NCBI RefSeq assembly: GCF_008641045.1
Contig: NW_022196082.1
Location: 372,001 to 436,000, forward strand
From: Pistacia vera
Taxonomy: Eukaryota; Streptophyta; Magnoliopsida; Sapindales; Anacardiaceae
Length of the DNA stretch: 64,000 bases
Direction: 5' to 3'
The number at the start of each line of letters is the position of its first letter. Positions within the stretch are counted from its first letter, which is position 1. Positions 36,964-49,865 of the stretch are shown one piece after another. Both the position numbers and the translations under genes were made by a program. Below the pieces are notes generated by a model. That model saw only the letters and a program-made list of their open reading frames with translations. It did not search any database and was not told the origin of the DNA.

Positions 36964-37772
36964 GAAGTCCCCTAGTTTTTAAGGTTTGAGGATCGAACCT
37001 TGGAAACTAAGTCATGCCTCAATTGGAGGTTCTGATAATTTCGACTTGAATGGAAGAAGCTCGGGACAAGGCCTTTTGCGAACACGACCTCGCACAAACT
37101 TTGCCCAAACGACCTAACAATCATCATCCTAGCGACCTGGCTTCATCGAGCGTTTCTTACCGTGCCTTAGGGTTGGAGATTCAATGAGCCTGTTTCTACG
37201 CTGTTAGGCGCTCTGCACGTGTTAAAGTGTCTGGCAGGCGCATTAAATGAGTTGTGTGCTGACCCGGCGTTGTTTTGACAGAGCATTAATTGCACGACAC
37301 ACTCGAAATGACAACCCTCATCACAACATTGAATGCGACGTGGGGTGCATTTAATGCGGAGAGAGAGAAGGCTATTGTTTCGATTCCGAAGGGTGGTAAC
37401 CGTCGGTTCAAGTCCATATAAAAGCCCAAATTTTTCAGATGATGCCACCGGAATCCCTTTTGCCTCAAGCGAAAAATCTTTGCAAACCGAAAGTTCTTCT
37501 TTTCCGATTTGCATCTCTCCGATATCCGAAACAAGAAATGTCCTCGGTCACGCGCCCCAGAAGGTAAGGTCTTTTTCTTTCTTTATTTTAGGGGTGCAAT
37601 GGCGTTGGGTCTCCTGGTGTTTCATCAGAGACGCAACGCTGGCGTTGGGATCGAGCCGTGGATGGAGGCTCGAGTTACTGTTAAGGTTTAGGGAATTTGT
37701 TCCATGCCGCCGTGCAGGGCAACGTGCGATGGCTAAAATAACCTTCTGTCTGTCGATGTTGCAGACTGTGGA

Positions 37773-39838
37773 ATGGAACCTTCAACGTCCAGACCCGAGG
37801 AAGGAGCCGGTTCGTCTTCGCGGGACGTTCCCGCGGACTCATCCCTTGATGTCTTCTCGGTTCTCACCCGAGAAAAGTTCGAGAGGATAAAAAGACAGTT
37901 CGACGTTTGCGTATAGGTGTTTCTCGACGCCACTCGGTTGTCGCGGCATCCTTCTGATGGCCTTGCTGCGATCTCCGAAGAGATCTTCAAGGGTGGAAGG
38001 ATGATTCCTTTCCACCCTTTTATTAGGTCGGTCCTGGATCACTTCGGGATCGCACCAATGCAGTTGACGCCAAACGCGTATGTCATCACCGTTGCGATGT
38101 ACATCGCGTGCCGCGAGAGTGGCTTAGGCGAGCTAACGGCGGTGGAGCTCAGCGTCGCGTATTTTCTAAAAAAGAGTAAGGACAAGAACTCATATTACTT
38201 GTCCCGGCGACCTACCATCGCCGAAGGGATACATAGCTATGCCAGCAACGCGGGGGCCTACGAGACGAAGTTCTTCTTTTTCTGCTATGACGGCCACTAC
38301 CGCTTTCAGAAACCAAGTAGGTTCTTCTTCGCTAGGTTTATTGGCTATACGATTCCTTTATTCTAACGACCTACATTCTTTTACAGTTAACAAGACGACC
38401 AGCCAAGACCTGCTCACCAACCCGGACAGGCTCGTGTCTTTTGGAGTCCTCCCCGAGGAAAGTCGAGACGCGAGGAAGCTCGTGACGACCGCGAACTTGA
38501 GAAAGTATGATCTTTTTAGTAACAACGCGTCTTTGGAGTCCCTAGAATGTAAGTTACACTGATTCCCTTTTGGTCGTAGAATAATTTTTTTTTAGTTACT
38601 AATGTACTTGCATGCAGCGACCATGCCTCTAAAAGAATCCGAGCAGCCCCGACGAGCGCCATTCAACTTCCCTTGATCGAGAAGGGCCAGGGGAACCGAA
38701 GCTGCTCCCCCCACAGAGGCACAGCCGGTGCGAACTAACCCGCCTCTCTAGCCTCGTCTTGAGGAAGAGACGACCAGGATAGAATAGGTCGCTCAGCCAT
38801 CACCTGCTCGCCCGAGGTGTAAGGCAATTTCTCAGCAGTCGAAGAAGAGGAAGTAGATTCAGGTCGACGAGTCAGAGACCGAATCTGAGGACGAACCCCT
38901 GAGGTCGCGAAGGGACATCAGAAAGAGGTCGGGCAAGGAACCCGAGGAAGAGACGATGGCTGCCGACAAGACGAAGGACACACCAGTGCTGGAAGCGCTT
39001 GCGAACCTACCCAAATACCTGGAGCCGATAGTCTACTCTCTACTTAAGTGTGGGTTATCGGAGTCATATGATCAGTTCGCCGATTCAGGCGATGTTGACC
39101 TGATGACCACGTCGTTTCATCATTTAAGCAAGGTAAACGAATTGTCCTTGAAGAATGTCCGCCTTTTTCATTCTAACTCCTTTTTGCTCGCAGGCTCTGC
39201 TTGCCATGAGAATGTCCCTAGAGAAAGCTCGACTGGGTGCCGCGAAAGGGGAAAACGATCTGAAAGATGAGATCGCGAAGCTCAAACAGAGCCTAGAAGA
39301 CGTTGAAACGAAAAGAGCGCTGTCCGCTGAGGCAGCGAACAGATACTTGAACCAAAAGACGGCCGCTATGCGCATAGTTGACTTCCAAAAGACGGAGCTT
39401 GAGCGACGGGCGGAGGAAGTGAAAGAGCTTCAAAGGACAACCGCTCGACTTTCCAAGGAAGTCGAAGAGAAGGATCGGGAGCTTCAAACGACCTTAACGT
39501 GGGCTCAGTGAGCAGAACAAGAAAGAGAGGCCTCCGAAAAGGGAAGGGTAGACCTTGAGGCTGAACTCCAGGAGAGTCAAGGAAAAGTTGCTTCCCTGAC
39601 TGAAGAAATGCGGATCCAATCAGAAGAGGTCGAGGATAAGGCCGCCGATTAGGCGATCGAGTCCATCTATGCCCTGCAACCAAAGAACCCATATCTGGAT
39701 ATGTCCGACCTCCCGAGGGATTGGCAAGAAGCCTTGCAGATCTTGGCGAGGGAAGACGATGAAGCAGCAGCAGTCGCCTGAGGATCCGACCAAGCAGAGG
39801 GTCCGGGTCTTGCTTCGAAGGATCCCCCCACCGACTAG
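37773..39838 (+). pseudogene. Antisense extra gene of the Tat element (coiled-coil protein)
   Basis: Lies antisense to gag-pol, between integrase and the 3' LTR. A TATA-like CCATATAAAAGCCC near 37418-37431 and a GT-AG leader intron (37564-37764) precede it. Coding exons: 37773-38316, 38387-38548, 38618-39132 and 39194-39838, all with GT-AG junctions that keep frame. The N-terminal domain (GGRMIPFHPFIRSVLDHFGI, about 37990-38050, and KFFFFCYDGHYRF) resembles the 'putative gypsy type transposon' (Transposase_28-like) family. The C-terminal exon is a long charged coiled coil (SLEKARLGAAKGENDLKDEI). At least eight stops break it (first TAG 37914-37916), all at CAG- or CGA-type positions. Function unknown. 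Additional ORFs are reported in Tat elements. Confidence 0.75.
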
Positions 39839-40116
39839 TCATAGTGCAATGAGACCGACTCCATTGGAATTAATAGGGTCTTAACAATTTTTGTTATAAA
39901 TAAATGAAAATACATTTTGCTTTCAATTGTTGTTCGCTTTATCATACACGAGTGCAGTTTACAATTCAGTTTGTTTACATAGGCAATATTAAACGCGAAT
40001 TGTTACAAGCAAACAGAATAAATGCGAACTGTTGCCAGCGAACAGAATAATACTTTACAATAAAAAGGGAACTAACAAAATCAAAAACTAATTTATAATG
40101 AGAGCTGAGTTCGGGA

Positions 40117-43100
40117 TTACTGATAGTATGGCTGGAGGTGCTCGGCATTCCAAGCTCGGGGTACTTTGGAACCGTTCAGCCTTTTGAAATGGTAAGTCCC
40201 CGGTCTGATCACCTTGTCGACCCGGTACAGACCTTCCCAGTTAGGTCCTAGTACCCCCACACTTGGCTCCCTGGTTCCAAGGAGAACTTCTTTTAGCACA
40301 AGGTCTCCGACCTGGAAGTCTCTTCGCTTGACCTTTGAGTCGAAGAACCTCTTCGCATGTTGCTGGTAGGCTGCTATCCTTAGCGAAGCCTTGCTGCGGT
40401 GCTCTTCAACAAGATCCAGACTTGCCCTCATAAGTGCTTTGTTTTCAACCTTATCGTACAAGTCTCTCCGAAGAGAACCAGTTCCTACCTCCACAGGAAT
40501 CATTGCTTCGCAGCCAAAGGCTAGCGAAAAGGGCGTTTCTGAGGTGAAGGTTCTTGGAGTTGTCCTGTATGCCCATAAGACTTCGGGGAGATCGTCGGCC
40601 CAATTTCCCTTGGCTGCCCCAAGTTTGGCCTTTAGAGTGTGCTTGATGGTCTTGTTGATAGCTTCAACTTGGCCATTTGCTTGCGGTCTGGCGACTGAGG
40701 CAAATTTTTTATGAATGCCCAGCTCGTCGCAGAAGTGCTTGAACTCCTCGTTGTCGAATTGCTTTCCATTATCCGAAATGAGGGTGTGAGAAATTCCGTA
40801 GCGGCACACTATGTTCTTGAAAATGAAGTCTTTCAGCTTTCTGGTCGTGATCGCGGCCAACGGTTCAGCTTCCACCCATTTTGTGAAGTAGTCTACCGCG
40901 ACCACGGCATACTTAACTCCCTTTTTTCTGACAGGCATGGGTCCGATAAGGTCGATCCCCCACATGGAAAATGGCCATGGGCTAGACATCGTTACCAGCT
41001 CGTGAGAGGGGGCTCGCGGAATGTTCGCGAACCGCTGACACTTATCACACCTCTTGACAAAATTGTGGGTATCTTCTTGGATTTGGGGCCAATAATACCC
41101 TTGGCGAACAATCTTGTTCGCGAGAGATCGTGCGGCGGTGTGATTACCGCATATCCCTTCATGGATTTCTCTCATGATATAATCTACCTCTTCACTGGTT
41201 ACACATCGAAGGAGAGAGGCACTGAATCCCCTCCTATACAGCTAGTCCCCAATGAGTGTGTAGCGAGCAAATCTTGTTCGCAGGACTCGTGTCTCGACCT
41301 TGTCGTTGGGCAAGATCCCATCCTTGAGATACCTATAAATGGGCGTCATCCAGGAGTTTGATTGCGTTACACTTACGGCCTGTTCGGTTGAACTGATGCT
41401 TGGGGTCTCTATGAACCGAACAGGAATGCTATCAGATGCCTCTGAGTCCAATGATGAGGCTATCTTTGCCAAGGCGTCTGCCTGGGTGATCGTGAAATGC
41501 TTGAACAGCTCGAACGCGACCTTAGTGTCTTTTAGATAACGGATCATGTTTTCTTCCTTGGCTTAGTATTCTCCTAGGATTTGGTTGACGACCAGCATAG
41601 AGTCGCTGTGGATGCTGATCGTAGTTGCACCCATTTCTTTGGCCAACCGTAATTCGGCGAGCAGAGCTTCATACTTAGCTTCGTTATTGGTCGCCTTGAA
41701 TCTGAACCACAAGATGCCGTGAATGCGAGCCCCTTCGGGACTCAAGAGGAGAAGACCTGTTCCTGCCCTTTTTCTGGTCGATGATCTGTCGACATAGAGG
41801 CTCCAGGTCGATAGGTTCTAAATGGTCTCTTGGATGACTTCACTGGGCTATTGCTCTGACTCATTCGGGAGATAGGAGAATTCTGAAATGAAGTCAGCGA
41901 CAGCTTGCCCTTTGATGGTCGACCTGGGCTTGTACTTCAGGTCGAACTGGCTTAATTCCATGGCCCATTTGAGTAGTTTACTCGAGGCTTTTGGCTTCTG
42001 AAGGACCTGCCTGAGGGGGTAATTAGTCATTACATGGATCGTATAGGCATGGAAGTAAGGCCGCAGCTTTCTGGAGGCGATCAGCAGAGCATAGGCTAAT
42101 CATTCCATTTCAGGATTCCGCATCTCGGCATCCGACAGACCCTTGCTCGCGTAATAGACAGGCCATTGAACTTTTTTCTCTTCTCGAACAAGGGCTGCAC
42201 TGACCGCGGACTGCGAGACGGATAGGTACAGGGGCAAAATCTCTTGCGGAAGAGGCTTAGAGAGGAGAGGTGGCTTCCTGAGGTGTTCTTTTATACTCTG
42301 GAACGTCTGTTCGCATTCGGGAGTCCATTCGAATTTCTTATTGGCCTTCAGAACATTGAAAAACGGCAAGCAGCGATCTATTAGCCTCGATATGAAGCGA
42401 CTAAGTACTGCTATTCGCCCATTTAGGCTCATGACCTATTTTTCACTGGTCGGGCTCTCCATATCTAGCAGAGCTTGAATCTTCTTGGGGTTTACTTCTA
42501 TCCCTCGCTGATTAACCATGTACCCCAGGAACTTTCCTGACGATACTTCGAATGAACCTTGAGAGGATTCAGCTTCATTTTGTACAGCTGGAGGATGTCA
42601 AACATCTCAGCGAGATGTGCAATGTGTTCTGAGGCGACCTGGGATTTGACCAGCATGTCGTCCACATAGACCTCCATTGTTTTTCCGATCTAGTCAAAGA
42701 ACATTCGGTTGACCAACTGCTGGTAGGTTACGCCAGCGTTCTTGAGGCCGAAAGGTATAACTTTGTAACAATACAGCCCCCGATCTATAATGAAGGACGT
42801 ATGCATGCTCCTCCTCTGGGCCATACATAGGGATCTGATTGTATCCCGAGTATGTATCCATGAAACTTAGCAGCTCGTGCCCTGAGATGGCATCCATGAG
42901 CTGGTCGATTCTTGGCAGAGGGAAGCTGTCTTTCGGGCAGGCCTTGTTGAGGTCGCTAAAATCAACTCAGGTCTGCCACTTTTCGTTTGGCTTCTTTACC
43001 AGGACCAGGTTGGCAACCCACGTCGGGTAGAGTGCCTCTCAGATGGACCCGTTTCGGAGGAGGTTTTTCACTTTTGATTTTAATGCAGCATACCGCTCCA

Positions 43101-43848
43101 GATCCATTGCTCTTCTTTTTTGGCGAACTGGCTTGGCCTCGCTGTCGACGTTTAACACATGGCAAATAACATCCGGGCTGATCTCGACCATATCTGCATG
43201 CGACCAGGCAAACACATCGACGTTTTCCCTGAGGAAACCTGTCAGTTCGCTAGTGAGCTAGGGATTGAGATTTTGATAGACTCTTAACACCCTGCTCGGC
43301 TCTTTCTAGTCGACCAGCACTTCAGTCAGGTCCTCAACTGGCCCACTGGAGGGGCAGTCTTGAATGCGAGGGTCTAGGTTGTCCTCGACCGGGCCAGGTT
43401 GTGGATCGATCCTGCTGATCGCCATGGCCTAGCGGGGTGCACTTCGCGGAACGTCCTTTCCTTTGTGCGCCATTTGGACTACTTTTATATAGCAGTCACG
43501 CGATGCGCGCTGAGACTCGCTGACTTCCTCGATCCCCATCGGGGTGGGAAACTTCATCTTCAGATGGTAAATTGAACTGACCACCTTGAACTGTCTTAGT
43601 AGAGGTCGCCCAAGGATCCCATTGAAGGCTGACGGGCAGTCTACCACTAAGAATTCAATTATCTTGGTCACTTCGTCAAGATCGCCCAGCGTGACTAGGA
43701 GTGAGATTGTTCCCTTGGGGAGTAGATGGTCTCCTGTGAATCCGTATAGTGGGAACGAGGCAGGCTTCAGGTCGGCCTCGTCCAGATTCATCCTTTCGAA
43801 GGTAGATGCGAACAGGATGTTCACAACACTCCCGTTATCCACCAACAT
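40117..43848 (-). pseudogene. Tat gypsy pol: protease, RT, RNase H, second RNase H, integrase
   Basis: Read right to left. The protease (43848-43429) has MLVDNGSVVNILF and NGILGRPLLRQ. RT (about 43300-42430) has FMDTYSGYNQIPMY near 42860 and the YVDDML site near 42660. RNase H (about 42432-41840) has WPVYYASKGL and the VADFISEF linker. A second RNase H (about 41760-41450) has TNNEAKYEALLAEL and SIHSDSMLVVNQILGEY. Integrase has the zinc region HEGICGNH...CDKCQ, then GIDLIGP, SDNGKQFDN and an ANGQVEAINKT Glu. The last 352 codons (41175-40117) are uninterrupted and could still encode integrase core and C-terminus. Stops elsewhere inactivate the polyprotein. Confidence 0.9.
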
Positions 43849-44075
43849 TCTCTAGGTGTTATAGCGCCCTATTAGGGGAGTGATTACGAGGGCGTCGTCG
43901 TGGGGATAGTGTAACCTGGCCGCATCCTGCTCGGAGAAGGAAATCTCCTCCTCCCGATGAACCTTTTGTGGTCGCCGATCAGCACTCATCACTCTAATAA
44001 GGTCGTGATGTGCTTCACGAGCATACCTTTCTTGGGCACCTCGTGAATTTCCAGCGAAGTGCGGTCCCCTGAAAA

Positions 44076-45929
44076 TCAAGTTGAGACCGAGCACCTCTTT
44101 CTGATCACGACGCTTCTTACTTTGCTCCCCCCGCTCTTTCTCTTTCGAGGGAGCAGAGTCATTGATGTATTCCTTGAAGTGCCCCTTCTTGATAGTTCTT
44201 CGATTGCTTGTTTCAGGGCTCGGCACTCGTCAGTATGGTGCCCATTGTCCCGATGATAGCGACAGTACTTTTTATTATTTCTAGCTGTCGCAGGGGTTTT
44301 CATGGGTTTAGGTTCTCCAAGCAGACTGGCTTCTTCGGATTTATCAAGAATGGCAGATACAGAGGCGTTCAGTGGAGTATATTTGGGCCTGTCGCGGTCG
44401 CGACGAGGAACGGGAGCATAGGACTTTTTGTGCTCGTAGCGGGGTTTCTTCCCTTTTCGCTGATCGTCAATGTCTCCTTTGTGATCAGCTCTTCTACTTT
44501 CTCCCCAACCAGACATACTGCCCGAAGAGCCGTGATCGCGACGACGTAGTGCCGCCAATGAATTTTTTATACAGAGATACTTTTTCGCGAGGTTATAGAA
44601 TCTGGTGAAGGAAACATCGTCCTCAGCCTGTAATTCTTTCCACAGGTCGGTTTGCGGGTGAACTCCAGCTATTATGAGTGCTCGGATTGACTCTTCGGGG
44701 GCGTGAGCCACCTTGTTGAGTTCCCTGTGGAAACGGTCGATATAAGATTGTAGAGACTCGTCCCTTTCTTGCCTTATGTTGCTGAGATAGCTCAAAGGCA
44801 TCGAGAACTTTCGATTTGCTTGGAAATGTCGTAGGAATGTCGTGCTCATCTGAGGCCACGAACTGATTGATCCCGCTGGGAGCGACCTTAACCACCGCTT
44901 GGCATGAGAAGTTAGAGTCACGGCCAAGCAACGACATTTTGCAAGATCCGAAACCTGGTGGAGCTCCATCAGGTCGTTGAACTCATACAAATGATCCTAC
45001 AGGTCATGGTTCCCATCGAACGGCCGTATGTTGGGCATTCTGAAACCTGGTGGGAGTAGAGCAGCTAATACTTTGGGAGAGAAGGGGGATGCAGAGGCGA
45101 CCTGGGCCTGCTCGTTTTGCTGCTCTCTCAGCCTGTCCAAAGCTCGCTGCAGCTCCTCAATTTGTGTTAACGAAGCCAGTTGGGGATTGCTTTCACCCAT
45201 GCGAGTCTGGCCCTCGCGATTATGGTTCAGGAGAGTCCGAAGGTCGGACTCCTCTTCGCCTCGGCCAACACTTCTGGCCGCTCTCGACACACGCTGGCTA
45301 GAGACGTGTGAAGGCGATAGACGGTGCGGGGTATTTTCACGACCCTCGCGGTGGTACAAACCACCCCGAGAGGTGTAAGGACCACCCTCATGATAGCGAT
45401 CAGGATCGTTCTGCTGGCGGTGATAAGAATCGCCCCGCCGAACACTTTTGCTTGGGTTCACCTGCGACGTGGCATGGGACAGCTCGGGATTTATTTTTTC
45501 GTCGAGTCTCAGCTTTGTCGGCACCCTACTCGGGGTACAGTTTGTGTTTGCTGGCCCTTTGGAGCCCGTAGGCTTGCTTTTTGTCACTTTCTTACCCTTA
45601 CGTCTACGTGCTGCAGTGCTCGCGGCACGGGTTATTTCCCTTTGCCGCACTTTCGCGCGACCTGCAGGCATTTTTAGAGGTTGCACCACCCCAACTGTTC
45701 TAGATGGCACGCCTTGGTCCAGACGGTCCAGCCTTTGGTTGATCGTCTTGAGAGTATTGTCGAACCTCTCTAGGTAGCTTCTGATGGTGGGGTCAAGCTG
45801 CGAAGCTGCTAGGATATCCACCACAGCAATTTGTGGGGCTGGAAGTATTCTGGAAGAGGTATCCCCTTGGGTCAGGGGAACTCCCTCAGCGCGCTGGTTG
45901 GCTTGCTCATGTTCAGATTGGCGGGCCAT
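44076..45929 (-). pseudogene. Tat gypsy gag
   Basis: Capsid-like protein. It begins MARQSEHEQANQ at 45929. An N-terminal disordered, Arg-rich region is followed by the retrotransposon gag fold (YEFNDLMELHQVSDLAKCRC, RFHRELNKVAHAPEESIRAL) and a zinc knuckle CRYHRDNGHHTDEC near 44222-44263. A TAG at 44997-44999 (CAG expected) divides it, and a one-base shift after QAIEEL (about 44196) throws the downstream frame. The correct frame continues as KKGHFKEYINDSAPS toward the protease. The right-edge element carries a recognisable relative of this gene. Confidence 0.88.
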
Positions 45930-46011
45930 TTGTTGCTGTAGGACCAGTAGGTTAGAGATTCTCCTGATGAAGGATGAACACTAAATCTGGGCCCTACTTC
46001 TAGCGCCAAAC

Positions 46012-46570
46012 TATTGATGCGTGATTTTTAACACCAACTAATCGACACGTGCATAACGTTGATTGGTCAAGAGACACACGTGATTATGGATAGAATGTAG
46101 AGTAAATGCAATGAGAGCTTTTTAAAGTGGTTCGGATGCTAAGGTAGCAAGTCCTACGTCCACTGATTTGTATTAGTATTGTGGGTCAGGTCGCAACAGC
46201 GAACTGACTTACAAATGATTAGGGAAAAGTAAATACAAAGTTACAAGAGAGAGAGAGAGAGAGAAAGCTAGTTCAGAGTGTAAAATAGTCGAATCCCCTT
46301 AATGAAGGGGTCTTCCTCTTTTTATAGTGAGATGAGTGCAAGTAATCATCATTAAATTCATCGGTTGGTGTGAATGTCAGGACAAAATCTGGCTTCACGT
46401 CACATTGCCCACCTTCCAAGCTAATTTCACGCGATTTGGAGCAGGGAAATGGACACGTGGGAGCTCTATAGCGTCTGGCAGGCTTGACGTGTGCTTACCG
46501 TTCTGACGGGAGCAGGTCACACCCCATCACGTGATTTCCCACGTCAGCCCTTGATTTCCCAGACGTAACA
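46012..46570 (-). repeat. LTR (5' LTR in element orientation)
   Basis: 559 bp. On the plus strand it starts TATTGATGCGTG (a G-to-A change of the terminal TG seen in the other copy) and ends GACGTAACA. The primer site lies just to its left. It has a shorter GA run (about 46245-46264) than the partner LTR. Confidence 0.95.
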
Positions 46571-47312
46571 GAAATAATATAATTAATATGAGGATATATT
46601 AGTAATATTAAATTTAGAATCATTAATTTTAAAAAACAAACAAAGAACTAAAGTATTAAGTGACACAAAGTTCTAGTGAAAAATACAAACACAATCTTAG
46701 TAAAAGTGGAGAAACTATAATATAAGATATGATTCGAATATTAAAGTTATAAGATGTTGCATAATTTGCATTGCATCATCATCATTTCTCATTGTTTTGC
46801 CAGCCAAGCAAACAAATGTGACTGAAATACCACTTGACTTCACTTACAATCTATTGCAAATGATAGCTTTTCGAATTAATTACCCAAATCTTTTAAATTT
46901 GAAAAACAAGAAAATTCCAGTCTAGTTGGTGTGTTTGTTTCTCTATCAAAAATCATACCCAAAATACATATTTGTTTCCCTATTCTGAAAATCCAATTAT
47001 ATTATATTCAACTGTTTTTAAATCCCCAAAGTTTGTTAATATAACTAAACACCCCTAACCAAAAAAAAAAGTTTGGAAATTGACAAAAACACCCCATCCA
47101 CCCACATTTGCCAGATTTCGGCCACCATCATCAGAAAGTGACCGGAATCTGGTATAATGATGCACTACCTGCTAGATCTGCCCAGTAGTGCGTCGATCTA
47201 GCTTTTTCAAACTAAATCCACCGTGGATCTAGCCGGAAAAGGCCAAATCTACGATCAAAGATCTGGCCGTTGATAGACCTAGGCATTTGACAGCTAAATC
47301 TGTGGTCGTTGA

Positions 47313-49865
47313 TAAACTTAGGCATTTGGGACTGGTCCCAAAAACCCAGCCCAAAAGACTAGTCCTAGGATCGGTCCTTGTAGGGCCTGGTCCTAGGAGG
47401 GCCTTATCCCAAACCGAACCAGGCTTATGGGAGGAAGATCGATCCCAAACCCCTTTGCTTAATTTTAAAAAAGTCCTTTGTAAAATATCCAAAAACCCCT
47501 TAAAATTTTTTGAATTGACAAAAATATTAAAGGTTAAATTGATATTTTACAGAAAAGAAAAAATTAATACAGCACGTGACCATTGGTAGCCAACGATCAT
47601 GTGCTTGGGACTTCGACGATGCGACGACGGCATTTGGAGAATAAGTACCCCCAAATAATGCAGTTGTCCGGTTCATCTTCAACCAAACCAGATAGGCAAA
47701 TTCAAACTCAACTTAATTTTAATCCACAATCATCAACATGGCAATACAATGCACTCCAAGCACGAGAGGAAATAGCAAAATACATAGTTGCTACGGACTC
47801 CTCCCTTTCTTTATCTGAAAATTCTTCTTTTATTCACTTGATTAAAATTGTATTTTGTCCAGCATATACCCCTGTTAGTAGAAGTACAAGTAGAAGAGAC
47901 ATACTAAAACTTTATAACCAAATAAATATTCAACTTAAAAACGAATTTCAAAATTTTAGGAATATATCTATTGCACTTACTTCAGACATATGGCCTTGTA
48001 AATCAAAAACAGATTTTTTAGCTATCACAATACATTACTTAGATCATGATTGGGGTTTACAACAAAAATTGATAAGTTTTAGACCATTATATACTGCACT
48101 TAATGCTGACACTATTTATTTTACAATACTTGAAGTTTTGCAAGAATGTGTATTAACTGATAGAGTTGTAGCGCTAACGCTAGATAATGCAGTTGCTAAC
48201 ACCGCAACTATCTCTTTATTTGAAAAGAGATTGGATATGCATGGTGAAGGCAAAATTTTTCACTAGAGATGTGCTCGCCTTATCATCAATTGATTGTTAG
48301 AGTAGGTTTAGAAGTTATAAATTCAAAGATTGAGAAGGTGTGCGCGGCTATCAGATTCATCGATGGCGGTAGCAACAAAAGATGGCAAGAGTACGTCAAA
48401 CATTGTAAGCAAGAGGATCTACCGGTTTGACCTTTGAAGTTATGTACAAATATGTCTATCCGTTGGAACTTCACCTACTTGATGTTGGAAAAATTTTTGC
48501 CAACCACAAGACAAATTACAGATTTCGTCAACCGGAGGAATCTGCAGGAAGTTATTAGCTATGATGATTGGACAGTTTGCAAACTTTTTTATTCATTTCT
48601 TAAAGTTTTTTTATGAATCCACTAATACATTAAGTGGTATTTATTATCTCACTACTAATTTAGCGTAAGATATTTTACTTTAAATTTCTAAAACTTTTGC
48701 TAAATATAGATATAATGATGTCTTAATGGAAATTGTTTCAAAGATGGAAAAATAAAATAAGAGAAATATTGGTTAGATACTACATTCTTATATGGATTAG
48801 GCCTTGTTGTAGATCCTATGTTTAAATTACACGTAGTTAATTGTATAGTTATTGAGATAGGCCAACATTTAACATATGATTATACGTATTATTTGATTAA
48901 CTTTAAGCAAAAATTGGAAAGCATTTTTTCTTTATATCAGAGCAGGTACAATGGAACTGGAACATCTAGCAGAGACGACCAACAAGACCCTGATTAAGAC
49001 AACTATCACGAATCAAGCATGTGAACGTATATGGAACATAGCAACGGAAGTAGCAGCTCCAGCTCGTGCATACATGGACCAAATGAGCTGAATCGCTATC
49101 TACAAATGGACATGTCCTATATGACGAAGAAGGAGAAACGTGAGATGGATGTGTTTCAATGGTGGAAACAACATCAAAGTCGATTCCCTATTGTAACCCA
49201 AATGGCACGTGACATTTTATCTATATCGGTTTCTACAATTGCATCCGAGTCAGCATTCTCAACGAGTGGCTAGATTGTTGAAGACAGAAGATGCTCTTTA
49301 ACCAATGAGATGATTGAAGTGATAACATGTTTACGGGATTGGACTCATGTAGAGAGAAGACTACAACAGCACCTTGAAGATCTTGAACTGCTCGAACTCT
49401 TCAGGAACACAGATTTGAACGATGTAAATATTGTTGACGATGAATAATTTAATAAAAACAAATTTATTTGTTTGTTTATTTGTGAAGTGTGAAGTGTGAA
49501 TGTGTGATTGTGTGAATATTACATTTATATTAAAATTAATTAATTAAATTATCTCTTTAAAGTTTAAATTTAAATCCCCATATTTATAAATAATTATTAA
49601 TTATAATTAACCATTAATTTATTTATTATTTTATTATTTTTTAAAATTAATTAAAAATTTACTAATCTCTTAGGGGTGGAAATACATTTTCTAGGCCCCT
49701 AAAAATTTCATAAACCCCCCTACAAAATTTATTTGGCTCCCTAAATATAAAAAAAAAAAATTGGGTGGGGGGTGGAAAATAATTTTTCAGGTCCATAGGA
49801 TCGGTCCAGGTCTTGAAATTTCTCATGTCCCAAGCCCATGAGCGACCAGTCCCTGCCCAGGTCTA
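47313..49865 (+). mobile_element. hAT transposon, decayed autonomous type
   Basis: Flanks GTCGTTGA (47305-47312) and GTCGTTAA (49866-49873) match at seven of eight bases. Ends TAAACTTAGGCATTTGGGAC (left) and, reversed, TAGACCTGGGCAGGGACTGG (right) share GGGACTGGTC and GGATCGGTCC motifs. It encloses a hAT transposase pseudogene and is nested in the foldback element. Confidence 0.75.
47583..49447 (+). pseudogene. hAT transposase (RICESLEEPER/DAYSLEEPER-like), inactive
   Basis: The first block (47583-48266) has a remnant BED-finger end (GTSTMRRRHLENKYP), ARCE-type IVATDSSLSLSENSSFIHLI and the DDE-region phrases ISIALTSDIW and VVALTLDNAVAN. After a TAG at 48264-48266 the frame continues (about 48270-48615) with LIVRVGLEVINSKIEKV and NMSIRWNFTYLMLEKF. 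A region of about 400 bp is badly decayed. The C-terminal dimerisation domain (hATC) reads DVFQWWKQHQSRFPIVTQMA and ISVSTIASESAFSTSG (about 49150-49273), then a TAG (CGG/AGG-type expected), then RRCSLTNEMIEVI, ending TAA at 49445-49447. It is not functional. Confidence 0.85.

Larger units (their letters stand above)
36397..46570 (-). mobile_element. Tat-lineage Ty3-gypsy retrotransposon, complete ends
   Basis: Two LTRs (36397-36963 and 46012-46570) flanked by a perfect 5-bp duplication GAAAT (36392-36396 and 46571-46575). On the minus strand the order is LTR, primer site (GTTTGGCGCTAGAAG, about 45996-46010), gag, protease, RT, RNase H, a second RNase H, integrase, a non-coding or antisense segment, a purine tract (CTAGGGGACTTC) and LTR. 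Two RNase H domains and no chromodomain mark the Tat group. The LTRs differ at about 19 aligned positions by my count (about 3 percent), so insertion is fairly recent, yet gag and pol already carry stops. Confidence 0.95.

Noticed and set aside
40391..41361. Plus-strand frames of 107 and 216 codons opposite the integrase
   Set aside because: They are antisense shadows of the pol coding frame, with no domain of their own.
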